A DNA stretch of 64,000 nt from Novosphingobium sp. EMRT-2 (GTDB lineage: Bacteria; Pseudomonadota; Alphaproteobacteria; Sphingomonadales; Sphingomonadaceae). Location of the stretch: NCBI RefSeq assembly GCF_005145025.1, contig NZ_CP039695.1:1297501-1361500 (forward strand), written 5' to 3'. The notes beneath the pieces were generated by a model. The model was not told the DNA's origin. It made no database searches and saw nothing but the letters and a program-made list of their open reading frames with translations. The translations under genes were made by a program, and so were the position numbers. Shown in pieces: positions 8,888-16,025 of the stretch (its first letter is position 1; every line of letters begins with the position of its first letter).

Positions 8888-9082
8888 CCCGCCAGAAAAT
8901 AGCCGTGCGCGGACCGGAACACCCGCCGCGTGCGCGAAAGCCTTTGCACGCTGGATTGGCCAAATTCAATGGCCAAGAAAAAGAGTCGGCATCATTCGAC
9001 ACGTCGCGGTTGACACCCGCGAATCCATCCCGTATCGGCGCGCTCCTACCCGGCGATGAGCGTTCTGGCCCATCGCCTCCGT

Positions 9083-9169
9083 GCCCAGATGGCGGAATTG
9101 GTAGACGCACCGTCTTCAGGTGGCGGCGCTCGAAAGGGCGTGGAGGTTCGAGTCCTCTTCTGGGCACCA
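9083..9169 (+). tRNA. tRNA-Leu (anticodon CAG), with encoded CCA
   Basis: Acceptor GCCCAGA pairs with TCTGGGC (9159-9165); discriminator A and CCA follow (9166-9169). The D arm is GCGGAATTGGTAGACGC. The anticodon stem CCGTC/GGCGG encloses the loop TTCAGGT, giving anticodon CAG. A long class II variable arm and the T arm around GGTTCGAGTCC complete the cloverleaf. The 3' end is the integration site of the island array that follows. Confidence 0.97.
9152..9169. repeat. Attachment core 1 (tRNA-Leu 3' end)
   Basis: The 18 bp GTCCTCTTCTGGGCACCA at the 3' end of tRNA-Leu recur exactly at 32676-32693, just ahead of the second integrase. This is the expected att core of a tRNA-targeting tyrosine integrase. 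Confidence 0.9.
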
Positions 9170-9270
9170 AAACTCCTGCGGGAGTGGCATCAAAGATCTT
9201 GAAAAAACCGCAGAATTCTGCCAGTTTTGGCTGGATTTTGATGCCGCGTGTTTCACGCTGTTTCAGGCCG

Positions 9271-9347
9271 TGCCCCCACAATCAGGGGCATGGAGCGGGG
9301 CATATGCCCCCACATGCCCTTTTCTGGCGAAAGGTCATGCCCCCAAA
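9271..9347. repeat. Candidate arm-type integrase sites, left end of island 1
   Basis: TGCCCCCACA occurs at 9271-9280 and 9305-9314, and TGCCCCCAAA at 9338-9347. The 11-mer CATGCCCCCAA (9336-9346) recurs inverted at 32596-32606 near the other end of the island. Repeats near both ends, outside the att core, are typical of integrase arm sites. Confidence 0.45.
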
Positions 9348-10549
9348 TGTCACTGACAGCCTTACAAATCCGAGCTTTTTCGCCCGGAGCTACCGCCTAC
9401 AAGCGCGCCGATGAGCGCGGCCTCTACCTCGAAATCTTCCCCAACGGCTCGAAGCTCTGGCGGTTGAAGTATTACGTAGGCGGGAAAGAAAAGAGGATCG
9501 CTCTTGGAGCCTGGCCCGAAGTTAGTCTTCAGGCGGCCCGCCTCGAGCGCGACGAGCTCAGACTGCGTATTGCGAAGGGCGAAGACCCTGCTTTGACGCG
9601 AAAGAAGAACAAGGCGACGGCCAAGATCAGCGCCGCCAACACCTTCGAGTCGGTCGCGCGCGAGTACATCGAGATCAAGATGGTCGGCGAAGGCCGGGCC
9701 GAGGCCACCCTGCTCAAGGCTCGCTGGTTCCTCGATCTGCTCAAGCCCGCGATCGGGCACATGCCGATTTCGGATGTCGACCCGCAAATGATGCTCGCCC
9801 CGCTCAAGAAGCTTGAGGCACGCGGCAATCGAGAGACTGCCAAGAAGTGCCGCTCGTTTGCGAGCCGGGTGTTCCGCTACGGCGCCGCCACTGGCCGCTG
9901 CACCACGGACCCGACGGCCATCCTCAAAGGTGCGCTGCTGACGCCACAGGCCCGCCATTATGCGGCGATTCTCGAACCGGAGAAGCTGGGTGAACTGCTG
10001 CGCGCCATCGATACGTTCGAATGTTACCCTATCACCAAGCTTGCGCTGAAGGTCGCCCCGCACATTTTCGTCCGACCGGGTGAAATGCGGCATGGCGAGT
10101 GGCAGGAGATCGACTTCGAGAAGGCGATCTGGACGATCCCCGCAGGGAAGATGAAGGCGCGGCGTACACACGCAGTGCCCCTATCGCGCCAAGTGCTCGA
10201 ACTGCTCACGGAGCTGAAGGCGATCACCGGGGGCCAAGGCTACATTTTCCCAGCCTTCCACACCCGGCTACGACCGATGAGCGAGAACACGATCAACTCG
10301 TCGTTCCGCCGCATGGGCTACAGCAAAGATGAGATGACCGCGCACGGATTCCGTTCAACGGCTTCAACCCTGCTCAACGAAAGCGGTCTCTGGCACCCCG
10401 ATGCGATCGAACGCGCGCTGGCCCACGGCGACAGCAATGCCATCCGTGGCACTTACAATCGAGGCCAGTACTGGGATGAGCGCGTCAAGATGGCGCAGTG
10501 GTGGAGCGACTATCTCGATGAGCTGAGGTCTGGCAGAGCGTTTGATTGA
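9347..10549 (+). CDS. Tyrosine site-specific integrase 1 (P4/CP4-57 type, DUF4102 N-terminus)
   Basis: A 400-aa integrase. ATG at 9347 (MSLTALQIRAFSPGATAYKR) matches the usual family start. Landmarks are the N-terminal arm-binding domain (GLYLEIFPNGSKLWRLKYYV), the catalytic Arg in HIFVRPGEMRHGEW, HGFRSTAST (His-x-x-Arg), and the final HGDSNAIRGTYNRGQYWDER containing the nucleophilic Tyr. It lies 178 bp after tRNA-Leu and reads away from it, the standard position for a tRNA integrase. Confidence 0.93.
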   Translation: MSLTALQIRAFSPGATAYKRADERGLYLEIFPNGSKLWRLKYYVGGKEKRIALGAWPEVSLQAARLERDELRLRIAKGEDPALTRKKNKATAKISAANTFESVAREYIEIKMVGEGRAEATLLKARWFLDLLKPAIGHMPISDVDPQMMLAPLKKLEARGNRETAKKCRSFASRVFRYGAATGRCTTDPTAILKGALLTPQARHYAAILEPEKLGELLRAIDTFECYPITKLALKVAPHIFVRPGEMRHGEWQEIDFEKAIWTIPAGKMKARRTHAVPLSRQVLELLTELKAITGGQGYIFPAFHTRLRPMSENTINSSFRRMGYSKDEMTAHGFRSTASTLLNESGLWHPDAIERALAHGDSNAIRGTYNRGQYWDERVKMAQWWSDYLDELRSGRAFD

Positions 10550-10557
10550 CAACGGCT

Positions 10558-10610
10558 GGGGAGCGGCTCTGGGGATGTTGCATCGCGCATTTGAACAAAT
10601 GCCGCTCCCC
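10558..10610 (+). terminator. Nested hairpins after integrase 1
   Basis: Arms GGGGAGCGGC (10558-10567) and GCCGCTCCCC (10601-10610) enclose a second small hairpin of GCATTT and AAATGC. It starts 9 bp after the integrase stop and is followed by AAAAC. A transcription-termination role is inferred. Confidence 0.4.
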
Positions 10611-10784
10611 AAAACATGGCTTTTCTAGAGCATCAAATTTGAAAGATCTAATCTTCTTACGATTATAGCGACCTCAAATCTACCGCTACCTTCCCCAAAA
10701 TCTTCTGGGGAGAATCGAGCACTCAGCACGATTGTCTTCGACGCGATAGTCTTTAATTCATATGTCGTGCATTCGATTTTCTGC

Positions 10785-11714
10785 TTACGAGAGGTCTAGT
10801 ATCTCAGCCATCAATTTCTCACCATATTTAAGCTTCATACGAAGCACGAACGCAGGCTCAGCATCGTTCGCAAATGCAAGCAGGCCTACAAGCTTTCTTA
10901 AATTTTCCGCATCGAGTAAGCCTTTTTCATAATGGTGTATCATCGCACGAATTAATTTCTTCCGCTCTCGTCCGATCGAGATCGTACCATCATTCGTCAA
11001 CGTAAGGCCTGTCACAACTCTACGATACTTCGTAGTCGCAAAGACTGTCTTTTCATCGTTTAAGGTCAGACGAGGCCGATTGATTTCGCGCAATGTCGTT
11101 CTGACGATTTTCTCAATAGGCTGAAGATAGCCAGTTCGCTTTGCAGAAAAGGTTAAATCGTCGGCATAGCGAGTGTATGTGACCATCTCTCTAGCAGCTC
11201 GTTCAGCCATCAAACGGTCAAAATCATACATCAAGAGGTTAGAGATATGCGGTGAGGTCGGCGCTCCAATCGCCAATCGCATGCCCGCTGACGTTCTAGT
11301 GGACTTAAAAAGTAGCCGTGCCGACAGCTCGCGATCTTCCAAATCGTCCAGCAGGCCATGCGCTTCTGTGTATGCCACCCAGTCACTCGCCTTGATAGAC
11401 GGGAAGAAATTCTTGAAATCCAGCTTTAAGATCGGCCCGTTGTGCATATGCCGCCCGGCGTTTTCCTTTATCGAAAGCCCTTTTTCGTAAGCTGTCGCGG
11501 ATGGATGCACCGGAAGATTCTGGAGAAATTGTTTCTGGAAAAGCCTTTGAAGGAGCTTCACTTCTTTAGCAGGTTGCGAAATTGGACGATCTTCGCCATT
11601 ACGCTTCTTGATGGTATAGTGCTTGTAACGGCGATGCGCCGTAGCAACGATTTTTCGCACATCGTTCTCAAGCAGCCCCGAGCCAGAAGCAAGTTGTTCG
11701 ATCAAATGCCCCAT
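10785..11714 (-). CDS. Retron-type reverse transcriptase
   Basis: A 309-aa reverse transcriptase with retron-specific features: NAGRH (the NAxxH motif, residues 85-89), LKLDFKNFFPS (catalytic Asp99), GAPTSPHISNLLM, TRYADDLTFSA (YADD at 183-186) and RRVVTGLTLT (VTG at 234-236). It makes msDNA from the msd template while bound to the msr RNA. Its start overlaps the end of the effector gene by 13 bp, and the ncRNA lies upstream of that gene, giving the order ncRNA-effector-RT. Codon use is AT-richer than the neighbours, which points to recent acquisition. Confidence 0.95.
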   Translation of the reverse strand: MGHLIEQLASGSGLLENDVRKIVATAHRRYKHYTIKKRNGEDRPISQPAKEVKLLQRLFQKQFLQNLPVHPSATAYEKGLSIKENAGRHMHNGPILKLDFKNFFPSIKASDWVAYTEAHGLLDDLEDRELSARLLFKSTRTSAGMRLAIGAPTSPHISNLLMYDFDRLMAERAAREMVTYTRYADDLTFSAKRTGYLQPIEKIVRTTLREINRPRLTLNDEKTVFATTKYRRVVTGLTLTNDGTISIGRERKKLIRAMIHHYEKGLLDAENLRKLVGLLAFANDAEPAFVLRMKLKYGEKLMAEILDLS

Positions 11715-12652
11715 GGCATGTTCCTTACTTCCAGTATGGCGTTATACCGATCTTCGTCATTTTCACGCCAACTCTCAAGAATCGCTAAACGGCGTTTCGT
11801 TCTAGCCGACGGAAGAGCGCCATCGCTTATCTTGAACTGTGCTGCATCCCTATCGAGAGATTTATTTGAGAAAATGAGCCAACGATCACCTTTCCTTACT
11901 GTCTTAACCCATTTCAATTGTTCTGCACATAAAAGGAACCTATCTAGCTGCTCCTCGCGAAGTTCAACGCCGATATGCTGAAGCGCTAGAAGAATTTCGG
12001 CCTTCTCCAAAGCGCCGAATTCCTGACAGAACCCGACCATCGCTTTGATGATATGTCCCTCTTTATTTAAGTCAAATGTTGTATGCGATGGTATCGATGC
12101 GAGTCGCTTATCAATTTTTGGTCTAATCAATTTTTTAAGTCTGTCTGAATCTATGGATTTCAAATTTCCAGGAGATCCATTGAGGCTTGCGAAGGTGAAA
12201 GTCACAACCGCCGCGTCATTCTCGTTCAGTAAGGCTTGGAGCGGACCTAATCGAATGTAGGACTCGACGTGAAAATGCCGCTCTTCGATGATAACCAGTG
12301 TTCGGCTACGAATTTCTTCAACGGTACAGAAGCTACCTAGCTCGCAAAAACTACCCTCGCTCTCGCAGAACAAGAGTATTATTTCACAAAGTTGAGCGAT
12401 ATCGCTCTCGAAACGCAGGAAATCATCGTACTTGGCGCTCTTAATATAGAATGCATTTATGTCCTCCGCCCGCACCAAAGATGCATCGGGCGGAATGGCG
12501 CCATCGATAATTTTGTAGAACACGTCTCTCAGAGACTTTGGATCATCCTCAGGCTTATCGGACATATGTCCGCCACATAGGAGGATAAATTTGGTAGGTG
12601 CTCTGACCCAGATTGCTTTCGGATCCATTTGTATCAGGAACTCAAAAAGCAT
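11702..12652 (-). CDS. Retron effector, Ec86/St85-type (nucleoside deoxyribosyltransferase-like plus C-terminal helical domain)
   Basis: A 316-aa protein. The segments FILLCGGHM (residues 22-30), IILLFCESEGSFCELGSF (91-108), LVIIEERHF and YIRLGPLQALL line up with the FLCGG, ILFPESPGSFTELGAF and YGPVRLL segments of the Ec86 retron effector. They mark a nucleoside deoxyribosyltransferase-like fold. The C-terminal 130 residues look like a DNA-binding winged-helix region. In Ec86 this protein forms an anti-phage complex with RT and msDNA. Start at 12652, 6 nt after the ncRNA; ATG at 12628 is an alternative. Confidence 0.9.
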   Translation of the reverse strand: MLFEFLIQMDPKAIWVRAPTKFILLCGGHMSDKPEDDPKSLRDVFYKIIDGAIPPDASLVRAEDINAFYIKSAKYDDFLRFESDIAQLCEIILLFCESEGSFCELGSFCTVEEIRSRTLVIIEERHFHVESYIRLGPLQALLNENDAAVVTFTFASLNGSPGNLKSIDSDRLKKLIRPKIDKRLASIPSHTTFDLNKEGHIIKAMVGFCQEFGALEKAEILLALQHIGVELREEQLDRFLLCAEQLKWVKTVRKGDRWLIFSNKSLDRDAAQFKISDGALPSARTKRRLAILESWRENDEDRYNAILEVRNMPWGI

Positions 12653-12658
12653 TAAAAT

Positions 12659-12822
12659 AGCTTACCTATGCTCCGGAAGAGTCCGATACGAGATCGAGCG
12701 GAGCGGCTCTGCAAGAGCCGATCTCGTATCGGACTCTTCCGGAGCCACAAGTGTGACCAATAATTTGAAGTCCAAACGAAACGTCGGACTAGATGCCGTT
12801 AGGCACCCAAAACGCGTAAGCT
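12659..12822 (-). ncRNA. Retron msr-msd RNA
   Basis: Transcribed leftward ahead of the effector. The a1/a2 pair is AGCTTAC (12659-12665) with GTAAGCT (12816-12822). The msr part has three small stems: GTGCC/GGCAT, AGTCC/GGACT and GTCAC/GTGGC. The msd part is a near-perfect long stem: left arm 12670-12696, right arm 12719-12745, 27 paired bases around a 22-nt loop that can fold further (GGCTCT/AGAGCC). The sequence shows the structure directly. The exact ends and priming guanosine, probably right after a1, are inferred. Confidence 0.85.
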
Positions 12823-13110
12823 GTTTCACTACATAGCGGGCAAGCGGCGGGTTTTAAAGGGGGAATTTCGTGCGTTTGATGCAGTCCCTCCGAGCGAAGA
12901 TGAGCAGCCGATTGGGTTTGGCTTTTACGACCATGTCGGTCCGCCAATGCGAATCGTGGCTGTCGCCCAAAGATCCACTGGCTAGATCGATTTGGGCACG
13001 CTTCAATCTGCACGCCTGATGCTATGGGACAGCAACGGGTTGACGGCGAGGATGACATCCTGGATTCAGTTTGAGAGTTTAGAGCACACTGGCGAGGCCG
13101 TTGCCGGGCG

Positions 13111-13353
13111 CTAAGCGCCCGGCTGCACCTTCTTGGCCTCGTCGTCCATCGGCGTGCGCAAGACGATCCGGCCATTGATCGGCACGACCTCGAGCTGGAG
13201 CGACAGGCCCTTGCGGTCGCGGTGGAACCAGGCGGCTCCGACCTTGGTCCAGAAGGCCTTTTCGCCGCGATTGCTGACGTGCCAGGCGATGAAATCCGGG
13301 GCTTTGGGCTCGGGCGCGCTGTCGGGTGCGGATGTTTGGGTAGTGCGGGCCAT
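13111..13353 (-). CDS. Conserved-looking small island protein (80 aa)
   Basis: The start MARTTQTSAPDSAPEPKAPD at 13353 is preceded by AAGGA and is preferred over a longer open frame to 13608. The body contains FIAWHVSNRGEKAFWTKVGA and WFHRDRKGLSLQLEVVPING. The compact fold with many aromatic residues resembles small accessory proteins found on conjugative elements. Function unknown. Confidence 0.7.
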   Translation of the reverse strand: MARTTQTSAPDSAPEPKAPDFIAWHVSNRGEKAFWTKVGAAWFHRDRKGLSLQLEVVPINGRIVLRTPMDDEAKKVQPGA

Positions 13354-13591
13354 GGGATGTTCCTTTAGTGTTGGTGGCTCGTTGCACCAAACAGGAAGGC
13401 CGCGCGGCAAAGGGCGAGGGGTCATGTTCAACACGGGTGACGGAACGGAACCGGCGCGGGCCGGACATTGACCGTCGACCGCGTGCGGCCAGTGCGGGTG
13501 CTCAAAACGAAGCCGCCAGACCGAAGGACGCCCAGGCCCATCCCACCATCCCCCGCTTGCACCGCGCCGCGCTCTGTCCCAAACCCTTGTC

Positions 13592-14422
13592 ATGGCAATG
13601 GAAGGCACCGCGCGGAAACGTTGGAGCGAGGAGGAGACGGTGCTCGCGCTCTACCTCTATTTCCAGCTGCCGTTCGGGAAGTTGCACTCGGGCAATCCGG
13701 AGATCCAGACGCTCGCCGCTGCCATTGACCGGTCGAGCAGCTCGGTGGCGATGAAGCTGTGCAACTTTGCCAGCCTCGATCCGAAGATCACCGAGAGCGG
13801 GCGCAAGGGGCTCGACGGTGCATCGAAGCTCGACCGCGCCACCTATGCTGAGTTCGGGCAGGACTGGTCGGGTCTGGTGGCGCGGGCCGAAGAGCTGTGG
13901 TCCAGCCAGGTCGACCGCCAGATCGCCGCCGCGCAATCAATACCGCCCGCCAGTCAGCGCCTCCACGAGAAACGCAGCGAGTTCAAATTCGAGCCGTGGC
14001 AAGGCGAGTCCACGACGCAGGCGGTAGTGAACCAGCGCGTCGGCCAGGACTTTTTCCGGCGCGCGGTGCTCGCCAATTATGAAGAGGCTTGTTGCATTAC
14101 CGGCATTGCTGACCCGCGCCTGCTGACCGCCAGCCATATCAAGCCGTGGGGCAAGGACAGCCAGAACCGTCATAATCCCGCAAATGGCTTGCTGCTATCC
14201 GCCACGCTCGACCGCGCCTTCGATCGCGGGCTGATCACCGTGGACCGTGCGCGCCGCATTCATGTCTCCCGCCAGCTGCGCGACAGCCGCAGCCGCGAAA
14301 CCCGCGACTATTTCCAGCAATTCGAAAAGGCGACCTTGCGCCCGGCGGCGCGGTTCGATCCGGAGCCGGCCTTTCTCGATTGGCACAATGAACACTGCTT
14401 TGTGGATCACCGCGCCGCCTGA
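13592..14422 (+). CDS. HNH endonuclease with N-terminal SANT/Myb-like domain
   Basis: A 276-aa protein. The N-terminal 100 residues (RKRWSEEETVLALYLYFQLP, NPEIQTLAAAIDRSSSSVAM, LCNFASLDP) form a helical SANT/Myb-like recognition domain. The C-terminal half holds an HNH nuclease: CCITGIADPRLLTASHIKPW and NPANGLLLSATLDRAFDRG. This architecture is frequent in restriction-like nucleases of defence islands, and no methyltransferase partner is adjacent. Its target, modified or foreign DNA, is unknown. It reads opposite to the flanking small genes. Confidence 0.85.
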   Translation: MAMEGTARKRWSEEETVLALYLYFQLPFGKLHSGNPEIQTLAAAIDRSSSSVAMKLCNFASLDPKITESGRKGLDGASKLDRATYAEFGQDWSGLVARAEELWSSQVDRQIAAAQSIPPASQRLHEKRSEFKFEPWQGESTTQAVVNQRVGQDFFRRAVLANYEEACCITGIADPRLLTASHIKPWGKDSQNRHNPANGLLLSATLDRAFDRGLITVDRARRIHVSRQLRDSRSRETRDYFQQFEKATLRPAARFDPEPAFLDWHNEHCFVDHRAA

Positions 14423-14470
14423 CGTGTCAGGCGGCGCGCTTGGACAGCAGACCTCAATCCACCGATCCCA

Positions 14471-14878
14471 TCAGAACAGCGACAGCTGCGCCTCCTCGCC
14501 TGCGACGAACATGACGGGCGGACCACACATCACAAGTTCCCGTCCGGCGTGACGCACGATAATGCCATCATAAATGCCTGCCTGATCACCGCGCGCGCGA
14601 TCGCCATCGCTGCACCGATCATGATAGCTGCGCGCCGCGCCGCCATACAGCGATGGATGCACGAGCCGGTAGGCCTCAGCTCCCGCAGGCCCTGTGCCAA
14701 CACAGACCCAAAGCTTTCCACCGTATCGGAATGGCTTGCGGATGGGCTGACCCATGCCGATGCGGTCGGCGCTGTAGCTGGCGCGAATATCGCCTTCGCC
14801 AACCTGCTTCTCGCTGGCGTGGCACCACGCACCGAAAGCAAGTCGCGACGGTTCCACCGTGTGGGAGCGGGCCGCCAT
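14471..14878 (-). CDS. Hypothetical island protein (135 aa)
   Basis: MAARSHTVEPSRLAFGAWCH at the start and GPPVMFVAGEEAQLSLF at the end; the middle has FRYGGKLWVCVGTGPAGAEAY. It lies 1 bp after the DUF3768 gene in a three-gene minus-strand set (15448 to 14471). No family is recognised. The beta-rich composition suggests a small globular domain. Confidence 0.65.
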   Translation of the reverse strand: MAARSHTVEPSRLAFGAWCHASEKQVGEGDIRASYSADRIGMGQPIRKPFRYGGKLWVCVGTGPAGAEAYRLVHPSLYGGAARSYHDRCSDGDRARGDQAGIYDGIIVRHAGRELVMCGPPVMFVAGEEAQLSLF

Positions 14879-14879
14879 A

Positions 14880-15263
14880 TCAATACTCGCCTGCCAACAT
14901 AATGGTCAGCACCCGCCGCGTAACGGCAGGATCAGCCGGGTCCTCACTGCCGAACCGCAACGCGCGGTCATAGGCATCGATTTTCCAGAGCACGGTCATG
15001 GCAACATCCACAGGCCGCGAAGTCGACCAGACACCGTCCACCCCCTGCCAGATCGCCCCGAAGTCGCGCTCGCCATAGGGATCATTGTCCGGCGTGAAGG
15101 CATCGAAGGTCTCGACCAGCTCGCGCAGCCGCGATTGATCGTCTTCGGGCAAGGCCCGAACGCCCTCGGTCGCCACCACCACACAGGCAATGCCCATTGC
15201 GCGGCGCGCCAGATCATTGAGCCGCGCAATCCGCTCGGCACGGGACAGCACCGCGCCGCTCAT
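14880..15263 (-). CDS. DUF3768 family protein
   Basis: A 127-aa protein starting MSGAVLSRAERIARLNDLAR. The start at 15263 is chosen because it forms an ATGA overlap with the upstream gene. The signature segments are YGERDFGAIWQG, VLWKIDAYD and the near-invariant GSEDPADPAVTRRVLTIMLAGEY ending. DUF3768 proteins are common cargo of alphaproteobacterial ICEs and plasmids; their role is unknown. Confidence 0.85.
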   Translation of the reverse strand: MSGAVLSRAERIARLNDLARRAMGIACVVVATEGVRALPEDDQSRLRELVETFDAFTPDNDPYGERDFGAIWQGVDGVWSTSRPVDVAMTVLWKIDAYDRALRFGSEDPADPAVTRRVLTIMLAGEY

Positions 15264-15448
15264 GACGCGATGCTCCCGCCGCATTCGCACAGCCGCACCA
15301 GCTCGCCAAAATCCTCGCGCTCGCCGAGCTCGTCGGCCAGTTGCTGCACCGCCGCCAGCGGCAAGCCGTTGTCATGCGCCAGCATGCGCAGCCAGTCCTC
15401 GCGGCACTCGGCCCCGCACGCGCGGTAATTCAAGATCAGGTCACCCAT
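15260..15448 (-). CDS. Small island protein (62 aa)
   Basis: Start ATG at 15448 (MGDLILNYRACGAECREDWL); contains four cysteines and ends FGELVRLCECGGSIAS. It is translationally coupled to the DUF3768 gene by an ATGA overlap. Function unknown. Confidence 0.6.
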   Translation of the reverse strand: MGDLILNYRACGAECREDWLRMLAHDNGLPLAAVQQLADELGEREDFGELVRLCECGGSIAS

Positions 15449-16025
15449 GGTCCAAACTCCATCCGGCAAAGCCGCATCCGTCACGCGGCATGCGGCTCTG
15501 CCTTCCGGCGAGGATGGGAGGGGGAGGGAAAACCCTAATCGATGCCCTGGCGCGGGCCAGCAGGCGAAGCCTGCCACACGGGGGTGACGATTGGGGTTTG
15601 GGAACGAGAGGGCAAAGCCCTTGGCGTTCCCCTCAAGGATCGCCGCAGCGATCCGCACAAACACGGCGCCCTTGCACGGCGCCAAGCCGCCGGACGCCCT
15701 GCGCGCGGGCCAAGTGGGCCAGCGGGCGTCCGGCAATGACAGAGGCAAGAGCGCCTGCGGGTCAGCTCAGGAACGCCGCGCCCTCAGGAGCATGGCCACC
15801 GGCCATGCGGGACAGAGCGCGTCCTCCAGAACCTCCCGCTCCGCCTCCCCCCGCTCCTGATCATTACCCAGATGGGCCGGGACTACAGGCCCGGTCCGCG
15901 CCAGCGGATAGAGCAGGTCGCCCGGCAGGGTAGCGCTCTGAACTGCTTGAAGTTATTACTATCCCGATTGCCGGGTACTGCGGAAATCTGTGGTCTAAAT
16001 GACGGTGTGGCGATACGTTGGATAC
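15449..16025. other. Long intergenic region without a supported gene
   Basis: About 577 bp between the divergent small-gene set and hsdR. Short open frames here lack ribosome sites and domain-like sequence. Several short inverted repeats are visible, including GGATCGC/GCGATCC around 15637. It probably holds the promoters for both directions; nothing else can be supported. Confidence 0.5.

Noticed and set aside
12789..13175. Minus-strand ORF upstream of the retron
   Set aside because: It overlaps the msr region, lacks a ribosome site and has no domain; probably chance.
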